Source of the DNA: Variovorax sp. PMC12
GTDB lineage: Bacteria > Pseudomonadota > Gammaproteobacteria > Burkholderiales > Burkholderiaceae_C
Reading direction: 5' to 3'
DNA: 64,000 nt
Assembly: GCF_003019815.1 (NCBI RefSeq)
Contig: NZ_CP027773.1
Span: 2,925,001 to 2,989,000 of the forward strand
The notes below the pieces were generated by a model that searched no databases, was not told the DNA's origin, and was given only the letters and a program-made list of their open reading frames with translations. Both the position numbers and the translations under genes were made by a program. The first letter of the stretch is position 1, and every line of letters begins with the position of its first letter. Below are positions 33,202 to 41,323 of the stretch, piece by piece.

Positions 33202-33762
33202 ATGACACTCGACCTCGCCGAGATCGCCCGCCTGTTCGCCGAACGGGGCGGGGTTGCCTATGCGGGCGAGCCCGTCACGCAGCTGGAACACGCGCTGCAA
33301 TGCGCCTGGCTCGCGGAACAGGCCGGCGCCAGCGACTCATTGGTGACGGCCGCATTGCTGCACGACCTGGGCCACCTGCTGATCGCCGAGCACCAGACGC
33401 TATCGCACTCTCCTACAGAGCTCGGCATCGACGACCGCCACCAGTACATCGCCCTGCCCCTGCTGCGCGGCGCCTTCGACGCTGCGGTGCGCGAGCCCAT
33501 ACGGCTGCACGTGGACGCCAAGCGCTACCTGTGCGCCACGCGGCCCGGCTATTTCTCGAAACTCTCGCCCGACTCGGTGCGCAGCCTCGCGCTGCAGGGC
33601 GGCGTGATGGACGACGAGGCGGCCCGGCGCTTTGCCGAGCACCATTGGGCCGATGACGCCGTGCGGCTGCGCCTGTGGGACGAAGAGGCGAAGACGGAAG
33701 GACTGAAGACGCCCCCGCTGGCGCATTTCGTGGCCGTTGCGGCGCGGGTGATGCTGAACTGA
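33202..33762 (+). CDS. HD-domain protein of phosphonate operons, PhnZ-like di-iron oxygenase candidate
   Basis: 186-residue HD-fold protein of the family tied to phosphonate degradation operons (TIGR03276). Residues match those of the PhnZ mixed-valence di-iron oxygenase in order and spacing: Tyr20 and Glu23 (YAGE), His30 (QLEH), His54-Asp55 (HDLGH), His58, His80 (DDRHQY), His101 and Lys105 (HVDAKRY). PhnZ cleaves 2-amino-1-hydroxyethylphosphonate to glycine and phosphate after hydroxylation by PhnY; no phnY is present here. Start ATG 33202 fits the family N-terminus and leaves the PHO-box-like site outside the gene. Divergent from phnS. Confidence 0.8.
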   Translation: MTLDLAEIARLFAERGGVAYAGEPVTQLEHALQCAWLAEQAGASDSLVTAALLHDLGHLLIAEHQTLSHSPTELGIDDRHQYIALPLLRGAFDAAVREPIRLHVDAKRYLCATRPGYFSKLSPDSVRSLALQGGVMDDEAARRFAEHHWADDAVRLRLWDEEAKTEGLKTPPLAHFVAVAARVMLN

Positions 33763-33857
33763 GCGGTTCTCCAGGCGGCGGGAGCGATTCAGCCCCATCT
33801 AAGAAACATATGTTTTCCTCATGGCGAGCGGCGCACGAGCGCCGAGAGGAAAACCGC

Positions 33858-35657
33858 ATGTCTTCATCCCCCTCCATCACCGCGCGCACGGGCACGCTGG
33901 TCCAGGTCCTGCGCCGGGTATTCAAGCTCGCGGCGCCCTACTTCAGCTCCGAGGAAAAGTGGCGCGCCCGCGCGATGCTGCTGACCATCGTCGCGCTGAA
34001 CCTGTTCTACGTGTACGTGGCCGTGCTCGGCAACGAGTGGTACGGCCGCTTCTACGACGCGCTGCAGAACAAGAACGCGGCGGTCTTCTGGCACGAGGTG
34101 GGCGTGTTCGGCTGGATCGCCTTCGCCAACATCGCGGTGCAGGTGCTCAAGTTCTACGTGACCCAGCTGCTGCAGCTGCGCTGGCGCACCTGGATGACGC
34201 GCAGCTACCTGTCGCGCTGGATGGCCGACCGCACCTTCTATCACCTGGAACTGGCGCGCTACGCCGGCAAGGACGGGCAGACGCCGGACAACCCGGACCA
34301 GCGCATCCAGGAAGACATGCAGATCTTCACCAGCGCCACGATGTCTCTCTCCATGGGCCTGCTGAACGCCGTGGTCACGCTCATGAGCTTCATCGGGCTG
34401 CTGTGGGGGCTGTCGGGCAATTTCTCGTTCACGTTCAACGGCACCACGCACCAGATCGTCGGCGCGATGGTCTGGGTGGCGCTGGGATATTCCGTGCTGG
34501 GCACCGTCATCACGCATTTCATCGGCCGCCCGCTGATCGGCCTGAATTTCAGGCAGCAGCGCTTCGAGGCCGATTTCCGGCACCACCTGGTGCGGGTGCG
34601 CGAATACAGCGAGGCCATTGCGCTGGACCACGGAGAGAAGGTCGAGCGCGACCAGCTCGACCTGCGCTTCAGCAACGTGCTGCGCAACTACCTGCTGCTG
34701 ATCAAGCAGCAGAAGAACCTGGTCACCTTCACTTCGTTCTTCGGGCAGGCGGCCGTGATCTTTCCTTTTCTGGTGGCGGGGCAGCAGTACTTTGGCGGCG
34801 CGTTCCAGCTGGGCCACCTGATGCAGATCGGCTCGGCCTTCGGCAAGGTGCAGGAGTCGCTCAGCTGGTTCGTCGACAACTACGACAGCGTGGCCGTGTG
34901 GCGCGCCACCACCGACCGTCTCACCAGCTTCGACGACAGCATGGCCGCCAATGCCGCGAAGGACGATGGCCTGCAGCGCGCGCACGCCGCGGTGCTGCAC
35001 ACCGATGACCTCGGGGTCGCGCTGCCCGACGGCACGCCGCTGCTCGCCGGCGCCGCGCTGGCGGTGAAGCCCGGCGACAGCGTGCTGCTGCAGGGCCCGT
35101 CGGGCAGCGGCAAGTCGACGCTGTTCCGCTCGTTCGCGGGCATCTGGCCGTTCTCGAAAGGCCGGCTGCAGGTGCCCGACAACGTCGCCTTCATGCCGCA
35201 GCGGCCCTATGTGCCCGACGGCAAGCTGCGCGACGCGCTGACCTATCCCAACCCGGCCACGAACTTCAACGACGACCAGCTGCGCCAGGCCCTGGCCGAC
35301 GCCCTGCTGCCCGACCTGGTGAACCGCCTCGACGAGAGCGACGCCTGGAGCCAGAAACTTTCCGGCGGCGAGCAGCAGCGCCTGGCCATTGCGCGCGTGC
35401 TGCTGAAGAAGCCGGCGTGGCTGTTCGCCGACGAGATCACCAGCGCGCTGGACGCGCAGGCCGAGGGCGTGCTCTACAAGCGCCTCGCGGCCACGGTGCA
35501 GGCGGCCGGCGGCGCGATGGTGTCCATCGCGCACCGCGCGGCCGTGGGCGACTTCCACAACCAGCGCTGGACGATGGTGCCGCAGGCGGAGGGCGCGGCC
35601 GGCGGCGGGCCGCGCTACCGGCTGGACACCGCGGCCGTTCAGCCGGCGGCGGCGTAG
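33858..35657 (+). CDS. ABC transporter, fused membrane and ATPase domains, SbmA/BacA-YddA type
   Basis: 599-residue half-transporter. The N-terminal ~370 residues form the SbmA/BacA-like membrane domain (ABC_membrane_2): NEWYGRFYDALQNKN, RWRTWMTRSYLSRWM and NPDQRIQEDMQ are diagnostic. The ATPase follows with Walker A GPSGSGKST (about 417), signature LSGGEQQRLAIARVLL, and a Walker B region LFADEITSALD in which the catalytic pair reads DE. Relatives import peptides, cobalamin or long-chain substrates. Start ATG 33858 follows GAGAGGAAAA. It overlaps the convergent queC gene by 19 bases at the 3' end. Confidence 0.88.
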   Translation: MSSSPSITARTGTLVQVLRRVFKLAAPYFSSEEKWRARAMLLTIVALNLFYVYVAVLGNEWYGRFYDALQNKNAAVFWHEVGVFGWIAFANIAVQVLKFYVTQLLQLRWRTWMTRSYLSRWMADRTFYHLELARYAGKDGQTPDNPDQRIQEDMQIFTSATMSLSMGLLNAVVTLMSFIGLLWGLSGNFSFTFNGTTHQIVGAMVWVALGYSVLGTVITHFIGRPLIGLNFRQQRFEADFRHHLVRVREYSEAIALDHGEKVERDQLDLRFSNVLRNYLLLIKQQKNLVTFTSFFGQAAVIFPFLVAGQQYFGGAFQLGHLMQIGSAFGKVQESLSWFVDNYDSVAVWRATTDRLTSFDDSMAANAAKDDGLQRAHAAVLHTDDLGVALPDGTPLLAGAALAVKPGDSVLLQGPSGSGKSTLFRSFAGIWPFSKGRLQVPDNVAFMPQRPYVPDGKLRDALTYPNPATNFNDDQLRQALADALLPDLVNRLDESDAWSQKLSGGEQQRLAIARVLLKKPAWLFADEITSALDAQAEGVLYKRLAATVQAAGGAMVSIAHRAAVGDFHNQRWTMVPQAEGAAGGGPRYRLDTAAVQPAAA

Positions 35658-36343
35658 CGCTCCCAGCCCTTCTTGCGCAGGTCGCAGGCGGGGCACTCGC
35701 CGCAGCCATAGCCCCAGGCCTGGCGGTGCGTGCGGTCGCCGAGGTAGCAGGTGTGGGTTTCCTCGACGATCAGGTCGACCAGCGGCTCGCCGCCCAGGCG
35801 GTGGGCCATCTGCCAGGTCTCGGCCTTGTCGATCCACATGAGCGGCGTCTCGATGACGAGGCGGCGCTCCAGACCGAGCGACAGGGCGAGCTGCATGGCC
35901 TTCATGGTGTCGTCGCGGCAGTCGGGGTAGCCGGAGAAGTCGGTCTCGCACACGCCGGTGACGATCACCTGCAGCCCGCGCCGGTACGCCAGCGCGCCGG
36001 CCAGGGTGAGGAACAGCAGGTTGCGCCCCGGCACGAAGGTATTGGGCAGGCCGTCGGCCTGCATCGCGAAGGCGACCTCCTCGGTCAGCGAGGAGCCGCC
36101 GAGCTGCGCCAGCGCCGCCAGCGTGAGCACGTGGTCTTCGCCCAGGCGGGGCGCCCACTCGGGAAAGCGCTCGCGCATCTTCGCGAGGATGGTGCCGCGC
36201 ACGTCGAGCTCGACGCGGTGGCGCTGCCCGTAGTCGAAGCCCAGGGTTTCGACGCGCTGGTACTTCGAGAGCGCGTCGGCGAGGCAGGTGGTCGAGTCCT
36301 GGCCGCCGGAGAAAAGAACGAGGGCGGTGGTGTGCAGGGGCAT
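35639..36343 (-). CDS. queC: 7-cyano-7-deazaguanine synthase
   Basis: ATP-dependent enzyme converting 7-carboxy-7-deazaguanine to preQ0 in queuosine biosynthesis. 234 residues. N-terminal PP-loop FSGGQDSTTCL at 9-19, the NTFVPGRNLLFL and GVCETDFSGYPDCRDD segments, and the zinc cysteines in THTCYLG and GCGECPACDLRKKGW near the C-terminus. Start ATG 36343 gives the canonical N-terminus. No other queuosine genes are adjacent and I see no preQ1 riboswitch. The 3' end overlaps the convergent ABC transporter gene by 19 bases. Confidence 0.96.
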   Translation of the reverse strand: MPLHTTALVLFSGGQDSTTCLADALSKYQRVETLGFDYGQRHRVELDVRGTILAKMRERFPEWAPRLGEDHVLTLAALAQLGGSSLTEEVAFAMQADGLPNTFVPGRNLLFLTLAGALAYRRGLQVIVTGVCETDFSGYPDCRDDTMKAMQLALSLGLERRLVIETPLMWIDKAETWQMAHRLGGEPLVDLIVEETHTCYLGDRTHRQAWGYGCGECPACDLRKKGWERYAAAG

Positions 36344-36422
36344 ATCCGTCAACGGCGGGCCGTTGTAGTCCAAAGGCGCAATTTTCGCAGGCCGCCCAGG
36401 CTGCGCGGATACCATGCCGCGA

Positions 36423-36833
36423 ATGAGCACTAAACACTTGGTTGCATGGGCAGTCACCTTCGTGGTGCTGTTGGTGATCGACATGATCTGGCTGGGCGTC
36501 GTCGCCAAGGGCATGTACCAGGAGGCCATGGGCGACCTGATGTCGCCGAATCCGCGGCTGGCCTTTGCCGCTGTTTTCTACCTGGTCTACCCGATAGGCC
36601 TGCTGCTGTTCGCGATCATGCCCGGCGTCGAGGCGCAGAGCGTGGTTCGCGCGGCCGTGCTGGGCGCGCTGTTCGGCATGTTCTGCTACGCCACCTACGA
36701 CCTGACCAACCTCGCGGTGATCCGCAACTGGCCGCTGGCCCTGTCGTTCATCGACATCGCCTGGGGCACGGTGGTGAGCGGCGTGGCGGCGGCGGCGGGC
36801 GCGGTGGCCTGGCGCTGGATGGCGGCGCGCTGA
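36423..36833 (+). CDS. DUF2177 family membrane protein
   Basis: 136-residue protein with four predicted membrane helices and the DUF2177 pattern: an opening helix with IDMIWLGVVAKGMYQ, FYLVYPIGLLLFAI, and FCYATYDLTNLAVIRNWPL. Function is unknown. Start ATG 36423 is used; an ATG three codons upstream is possible. It is divergent from queC over 79 bases and ends at a clear terminator, so it is monocistronic. Confidence 0.82.
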   Translation: MSTKHLVAWAVTFVVLLVIDMIWLGVVAKGMYQEAMGDLMSPNPRLAFAAVFYLVYPIGLLLFAIMPGVEAQSVVRAAVLGALFGMFCYATYDLTNLAVIRNWPLALSFIDIAWGTVVSGVAAAAGAVAWRWMAAR

Positions 36834-36865
36834 GCAAGCGTCCTCCCCGCTAGCAAGCGGGCATG

Positions 36866-36896
36866 ACACGCCGGAGTCTTCCGGCGTGTTTCTTTC
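36866..36896 (+). terminator. Terminator after the DUF2177 gene
   Basis: Perfect 10-bp stem ACACGCCGGA (36866-36875) with TCCGGCGTGT (36880-36889), GTCT loop, followed by TTTCTTTC. Confidence 0.88.
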
Positions 36897-36930
36897 TTGA
36901 AATTCGCTGAACTTTTTCAGCGGACATGCG

Positions 36931-36964
36931 TCGTCATGGCCGAGTCACGCGACGTCTTTAGATT
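36931..36964 (+). promoter_or_regulatory. PHO-box-like site and -10 of the alkaline phosphatase operon
   Basis: TCGTCAT-GGCC-GAGTCAC (36931-36948), two 7-mers with an 11-base period. Exactly 10 bases downstream lies TAGATT (36959-36964), a -10-like hexamer at the spacing seen in PhoB-dependent promoters. The operon it precedes encodes two phosphatases, which supports the call. Confidence 0.55.
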
Positions 36965-37024
36965 TCACCTCCGGAACATCTGTGCGCCACGCGCACTACT
37001 CAAACAATCCTCCGGAGGAGTCGC

Positions 37025-38491
37025 ATGACCCAACGCTTCATTGCCCCAGCGCTGCTGGGCGCTTCGCTATTGCTGTCCGCCTGCGGCGGCAGCAACCACG
37101 GCCCCCAGCTGCTGCCGCTGCCGCAGCAACCGCAGCAGCCCGCCGCACAGCCCCAGAAGAACGTGCTGTTCTTCCTGGGCGACGGCATGGGCATCACCAC
37201 CATGACCGCCGCGCGCATCTACAAGGTCGGCGAAGACGGCGACCTGACGATGGACACGCTGCCCGAGACGGCCTTCGTCCACACCTATTCGAACGACGCC
37301 CAGGTGACTGACAGCGCGCCGTCGATGTCGGCCTACATGACCGGCGTGAAGATGAACAACGAAGTCATCTCCATGAGCCCCGAGACCAAGGCCACCGACG
37401 CCTCGGGCAAGGCCTATCACGTCAACTTCGACAGCACCTGCCCCTCGGGCAACGGCCAGGCCGTCGAGACCCTGCTGGAGCAGAGCAAGGCCAAGGGCTA
37501 TGCGACCGGCGTGGTGACCACCACGCGCATCACGCACGCCACGCCCGCCGCCACGTACTCGCACGTGTGCCACCGCGACGCCGAGAACACCATCGCCGCG
37601 GCGCTGGTGCCGGGCGGCGCGGGCTACAACGGCAAGCTGGGCGACGGCGTCGACGTGTTCTTCGGCGGCGGCACGGACTACTTCCTCTCCAAGGAAGCGG
37701 GCGGCAAGCGCAACGACAAGCGCGACCTGATCGCCGAACTGAAGACCGCCAAGTACAGCTACGCCGGCAGCAAGACCGAGTTCGACAAGCTGCCAGTCGA
37801 CGGCACCACCAAGATCGCCGGCCTCTTCACCAAGAGCCACATGGCCTACGACCTGGACCGCGACGCCACCAAGGAGCCGAGCCTGGCCGAAATGACCGGC
37901 AAGGCCATCGACGCCCTGGCCGCGCGCAAGAAGGGCTTCTTCCTGATGGTGGAGGGCGGCCGCATCGACCACGCGCTGCACGCCACCAACGCCCGCCGCG
38001 CGCTGCAGGACACCGGCGCCTTCGACGACGCCATCAAGCTCGCGCTCGACAAGATGCAGGCCATCGACCCGGGCCTGAAGAACACGCTGGTGGTGGTCAC
38101 GGCCGACCATGACCACACGCTGCAGCTCAACGGCTATGCCGCGCGCACCGGCAAGACCGAGCCGGGCAAGCCGGGCGTGCTGGGCCTGGTGAAGGACTAC
38201 GTCGACAACAGCAAGACCAGCAAGGACGTGGACGGCAACCCGTACACCATCATCGGTTTCGGCAACGGCCCCGTCCGCCTGGCCACGCGCGGCCCCATCG
38301 ACAGCACCGCGCTGGAAAGCAAGGACTACCGGCAGGAAGCCGTGGTTCCCACGGACGCGGCCAGCGACTCCGAAACCCACGGCGGTGCCGACGTGTTCCT
38401 CGGCGCGCAAGGCCTGGGCGCCGACAACTTCTCCGGCGTCATCACCAACACCGACGTGTTCGGCCTGATCAAGAAGGCGGTCGGCCTGTGA
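37025..38491 (+). CDS. Alkaline phosphatase, lipoprotein form
   Basis: 488-residue PhoA-superfamily phosphomonoesterase. Lipobox LLSAC with Cys20 and Gly at +2 predicts outer-membrane anchoring. Catalytic features: FFLGDGMG (first metal site), the nucleophile serine in TDSAPSMSAYMTG, MVEGGRIDHALH and TADHDHT (metal ligands), and a final SETHGGADV histidine. A strong GGAGGAG lies before ATG 37025. It heads a three-gene operon with a second phosphatase 32 bases downstream and supplies phosphate from extracellular esters. Confidence 0.92.
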   Translation: MTQRFIAPALLGASLLLSACGGSNHGPQLLPLPQQPQQPAAQPQKNVLFFLGDGMGITTMTAARIYKVGEDGDLTMDTLPETAFVHTYSNDAQVTDSAPSMSAYMTGVKMNNEVISMSPETKATDASGKAYHVNFDSTCPSGNGQAVETLLEQSKAKGYATGVVTTTRITHATPAATYSHVCHRDAENTIAAALVPGGAGYNGKLGDGVDVFFGGGTDYFLSKEAGGKRNDKRDLIAELKTAKYSYAGSKTEFDKLPVDGTTKIAGLFTKSHMAYDLDRDATKEPSLAEMTGKAIDALAARKKGFFLMVEGGRIDHALHATNARRALQDTGAFDDAIKLALDKMQAIDPGLKNTLVVVTADHDHTLQLNGYAARTGKTEPGKPGVLGLVKDYVDNSKTSKDVDGNPYTIIGFGNGPVRLATRGPIDSTALESKDYRQEAVVPTDAASDSETHGGADVFLGAQGLGADNFSGVITNTDVFGLIKKAVGL

Positions 38492-38523
38492 GGGGCCGCA
38501 AGCGCTCATCGACGAACACCAAC

Positions 38524-40056
38524 ATGAACACGACCATGAACCGCATCACCCGCAAGACCCGCCTGGCCGCCGCCCTCTTCTGCGCCGCCGCCGGCACCCT
38601 GGCCGGCAGCGCACACGCCGCCGGCGAAGCCAAGAACGTCATCTTCTTCCTCGGCGACGGCATGGGCCCGGTCACCGTGACCGCCGCGCGCATCTACAAG
38701 GGCGAAAAGCAGCTGGCGGCCAAGCCCGGCTCGCTCGTGAGCCCGGAGCGCGCGAACCTCGTCATGCAGTCGCTGCCGTACGCGGCCCGCGTGAAGACCT
38801 ATTCGCTCGACGGCCAGACCACCGACAGCGCCCCCTCGATGGCCGCCTACATGACCGGCGTGAAGATGCGCAACGAGGTGATCTCGATGTCGAGCGACAC
38901 CGTTGCCGTGGACAGCACCGGCAAGCAATACATCAACGGCGAGAACACCACCTGCCCGCCGACCAACGGCAAGGCCGCCGACACGCTGCTCGAGCTGGCC
39001 AAGGCCAAGGGCCGTTCGGTGGGCGCCGTTTCGACCACGCGCGTGGGCCATGCCACGCCGGCCACCACCTATGCCCACATCTGCAATCGCAACGGCTACA
39101 ACACCATTGCCGAGCAGAGCGTGCCGGGCCATGCCAACTACAACCCCAAGCTGCTCGACGGCGTCGATGTGCTGATGGGCGGCGGCCAGCGCAACTACCT
39201 GCCGGTGGCGACCAACCCCAGCAGCAAGCGAACCGACGGCGTCGACCTGGTGGCCGCAATGAAGGCCAAGGGCTACACCTACGTCGACACCGGCACCAAG
39301 CTCAAGGCCGTCGACACGGCCGCAACCGGCAAGCTGCTGGGCCTGTTCTCCCAAAGCGAGATGGCCTACGAACTCGACCGCACGAAGCAGAGCCTGGACC
39401 AGCCCAGCCTGTCGGACATGACCGAGAAGGCCCTCGGCGTGCTCAGCAAGAACGACAAGGGCTTCTTCCTGATGGTGGAAGGCGGCCGCATCGACCACGC
39501 ACTGCACGGCACCAATGCCAAGCGCGCGCTGGAAGACACGCTGGCCTTCGACGCGGCCATCCAGACCGCGCTCGACTTCATGAACAAGAAGGACCCGGGC
39601 CTGAAGAACACGCTGGTGGTGGTCACCGCCGACCATGACCACGCGATCGCCTTCAACGGCTATCCGAAGATCGGCAACCCGATCCTGGGCCTGGTCAACG
39701 GCTACGCCGACGGCAAGCCCACGAAGGCGGCGGACGGCAAGCCGTACACCACGCTGGTGTTCGGCAACGGCGGACGCCCCAACGCGACCGCCGGCAGCGA
39801 CGTCAACGCGGAAGACGGCAACAAGAAGTGGATCGCGCCCGCGCGCGCCGCCTCGCGCGACGACCAGACCGCCATGGACACCACCGACGACAACTTCCTG
39901 CAGGAAGTCGGCATCAACCTGGGCTCGCCTGGTGCTGAAACCCACGGCGGCGGAGACGTGATGCTGTTCGCCGGCGGCGCCGGCTCGAAGATCTTCAAGG
40001 GCACCATGGAGAACATCAAGGTGTTCAACAAGGTCAAGGAAGCGGCCGGCCTGTGA
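38524..40056 (+). CDS. Alkaline phosphatase, secreted paralogue
   Basis: 510-residue phosphatase closely related to the preceding gene: FFLGDGMG, TDSAPSMAAYMTG nucleophile region, MVEGGRIDHALH, TADHDHA and AETHGGGDVMLFAGG. Instead of a lipobox it has a cleavable signal peptide (cleavage near AHA/AG, residue ~33), so it is periplasmic or exported. It carries an extra ~45-residue loop before the final histidine. Start is uncertain: ATG 38524 or 38536; a GTG overlapping the upstream stop (38488) would spoil the signal peptide. Probably arose by tandem duplication. Confidence 0.92.
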   Translation: MNTTMNRITRKTRLAAALFCAAAGTLAGSAHAAGEAKNVIFFLGDGMGPVTVTAARIYKGEKQLAAKPGSLVSPERANLVMQSLPYAARVKTYSLDGQTTDSAPSMAAYMTGVKMRNEVISMSSDTVAVDSTGKQYINGENTTCPPTNGKAADTLLELAKAKGRSVGAVSTTRVGHATPATTYAHICNRNGYNTIAEQSVPGHANYNPKLLDGVDVLMGGGQRNYLPVATNPSSKRTDGVDLVAAMKAKGYTYVDTGTKLKAVDTAATGKLLGLFSQSEMAYELDRTKQSLDQPSLSDMTEKALGVLSKNDKGFFLMVEGGRIDHALHGTNAKRALEDTLAFDAAIQTALDFMNKKDPGLKNTLVVVTADHDHAIAFNGYPKIGNPILGLVNGYADGKPTKAADGKPYTTLVFGNGGRPNATAGSDVNAEDGNKKWIAPARAASRDDQTAMDTTDDNFLQEVGINLGSPGAETHGGGDVMLFAGGAGSKIFKGTMENIKVFNKVKEAAGL

Positions 40057-40763
40057 CCGCATCCGTGACGCTCAAGACGCTGCTGGCGGCCACCGCCCTG
40101 GTGGCCTTCCCGCTGGCAGCCAGCGCCGCGGGCGATGCCGAGGCGCCGGACCAGAACCTGCGCATCCAGCACCACATGATGTCGATCGGCAAGGACGGCG
40201 TTCAACGCGAGAGCCGCTACGCCGACCTGATGTTCCGCCGTGCCGGCTCGGTGTGGGTCGAGCGCGAATTGCCGCCCGCGCTGCGCGAGGACCACGACCA
40301 CGAAGCCCGCGAGGGCAAGGTGCACATCGGCCACGCGCATGCGGACAACACGGCCGCCCCGCTGTGGGTGCGCCGCGACGCCGCGGGCAAGGTGCAGGTG
40401 GGCATGGTGCTGCGCGAGCAGCGCAAGCTGATCGACATCGACGCGGCCAACTACGGCAACGTCGGCTACAGCGGCTCGTGGGCCAACTCCTACTGGCTGG
40501 TCGATCCGGCGAGCCTGGCGCGCATGAAAGACCTGGGCGCGGCGGGCAAGGGCGTGCAACGCTACGAACTGAAGCAGGGCGAGGGCACGCTTCGCATCGA
40601 CTGGGACACGGCCGGCCGCTATGCCCGCAAGATCGAGCAGCGCAACGCGCGCGGTACTTCCGTCAACGTCATGACCGCCTCGGCCATCCCGGCGCCGAAG
40701 ACCTTGCCGTGGAAGGCCACCGAAGCCTACGAGCGCGGCGACTACTCGGACCTGCTGGACTGA
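40053..40763 (+). CDS. Secreted protein of unknown function in the phosphatase operon
   Basis: 236 residues with a signal peptide (cleavage near ASA/AG, about residue 25). No family recognised. A histidine- and acid-rich segment (EDHDHEAREGKVHIGHAHADN, about 80-100) looks like a metal-binding loop; the rest is predicted mostly beta with YADLMFRRAGSVWVERELP and ANSYWLVDPASLARM. The GTG start overlaps the phosphatase stop (GTGA), so it is translationally coupled to the phosphatase. It may help load zinc or magnesium or act on the same substrates, but that is inference. A terminator follows. Confidence 0.75.
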   Translation: MTASVTLKTLLAATALVAFPLAASAAGDAEAPDQNLRIQHHMMSIGKDGVQRESRYADLMFRRAGSVWVERELPPALREDHDHEAREGKVHIGHAHADNTAAPLWVRRDAAGKVQVGMVLREQRKLIDIDAANYGNVGYSGSWANSYWLVDPASLARMKDLGAAGKGVQRYELKQGEGTLRIDWDTAGRYARKIEQRNARGTSVNVMTASAIPAPKTLPWKATEAYERGDYSDLLD

Positions 40764-40806
40764 CCGGGTTCAGCCCGGCTTGCGCGGTGCGCCGCGCATG
40801 GCCCCG

Positions 40807-40836
40807 AGCCCCTGAAAAGGCTGCGGGGCTTTTTCT
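40807..40836 (+). terminator. Terminator of the alkaline phosphatase operon
   Basis: AGCCCC (40807-40812) pairs with GGGGCT (40825-40830) across a 12-base loop that can pair further, followed by TTTTCTTT. Confidence 0.75.
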
Positions 40837-40843
40837 TTGGTAC

Positions 40844-41323
40844 TCAGAGAAAACGCTCTAGCAGCTTGCGCGAGGCCCGGTCAAGCGTCTTCACATCGGG
40901 AATGCGGAACTGCACGCCGTGCGCGCTCGCAATGAGCAGCGCCCCGCCTTCGAGCCGGCGGATGTCTTCCTCGGCCTTCAGCACAAAGGTGGTGTCGCCA
41001 CGGTCGGTGCTGATGGTCCAGGTGCTGGGCACGCCGAAGCTCGACACGCCGTGCAGGCGCAGCAGCGTTGGGGCGAAGTCGCGCACCGCGAGTTCTTCCT
41101 GCAGCAGCGCCTTGGCCTGCGCCGGCAGTTGATCGACGCTGTCGATCCAGACAAGCTCGCGCCCTTCGCTGCCCACCAGCGACACGCCGTGGTCCGGCGC
41201 GCTCAGCGGAAAGGCCCGCACCGGCACGACGCCGGCGTGGCGTTCGCCTTGCGCGTCGGTCAGTACGAGGCGGCCGAAGGCGTCGCGCTCCAGCTGGAAG
41301 TCGTTGCTGCTGTGGGTATTCAT
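40844..41323 (-). CDS. DUF1854 protein associated with cyanophycin metabolism
   Basis: 159-residue DUF1854 protein, soluble, no signal or membrane segment. Recognisable parts are RDAFGRLVLTDAQGERHAGVVPVRAFP, VSLVGSEGRELVWIDSVDQL and SFGVPSTWTISTDRGDTTFVLKAEEDIRRL. Genes of this family sit beside cyanophycin synthetases and the ABC transporter found here; biochemical function is unknown. Its ATG overlaps the transporter stop, so the two proteins are made together, suggesting a physical or functional partnership. Confidence 0.82.
   Translation of the reverse strand: MNTHSSNDFQLERDAFGRLVLTDAQGERHAGVVPVRAFPLSAPDHGVSLVGSEGRELVWIDSVDQLPAQAKALLQEELAVRDFAPTLLRLHGVSSFGVPSTWTISTDRGDTTFVLKAEEDIRRLEGGALLIASAHGVQFRIPDVKTLDRASRKLLERFL

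Noticed and set aside
33864..36869. About 1000-codon open frame on the minus strand across the SbmA-type transporter and queC
   Set aside because: It is the mirror frame of real genes; it has no domain and spans queC in a different frame.
38488..38523. GTG at 38488 as start of the second alkaline phosphatase through stop/start overlap
   Set aside because: It would put about 12 charged residues before the signal peptide; the ATG at 38524 gives a normal export signal.
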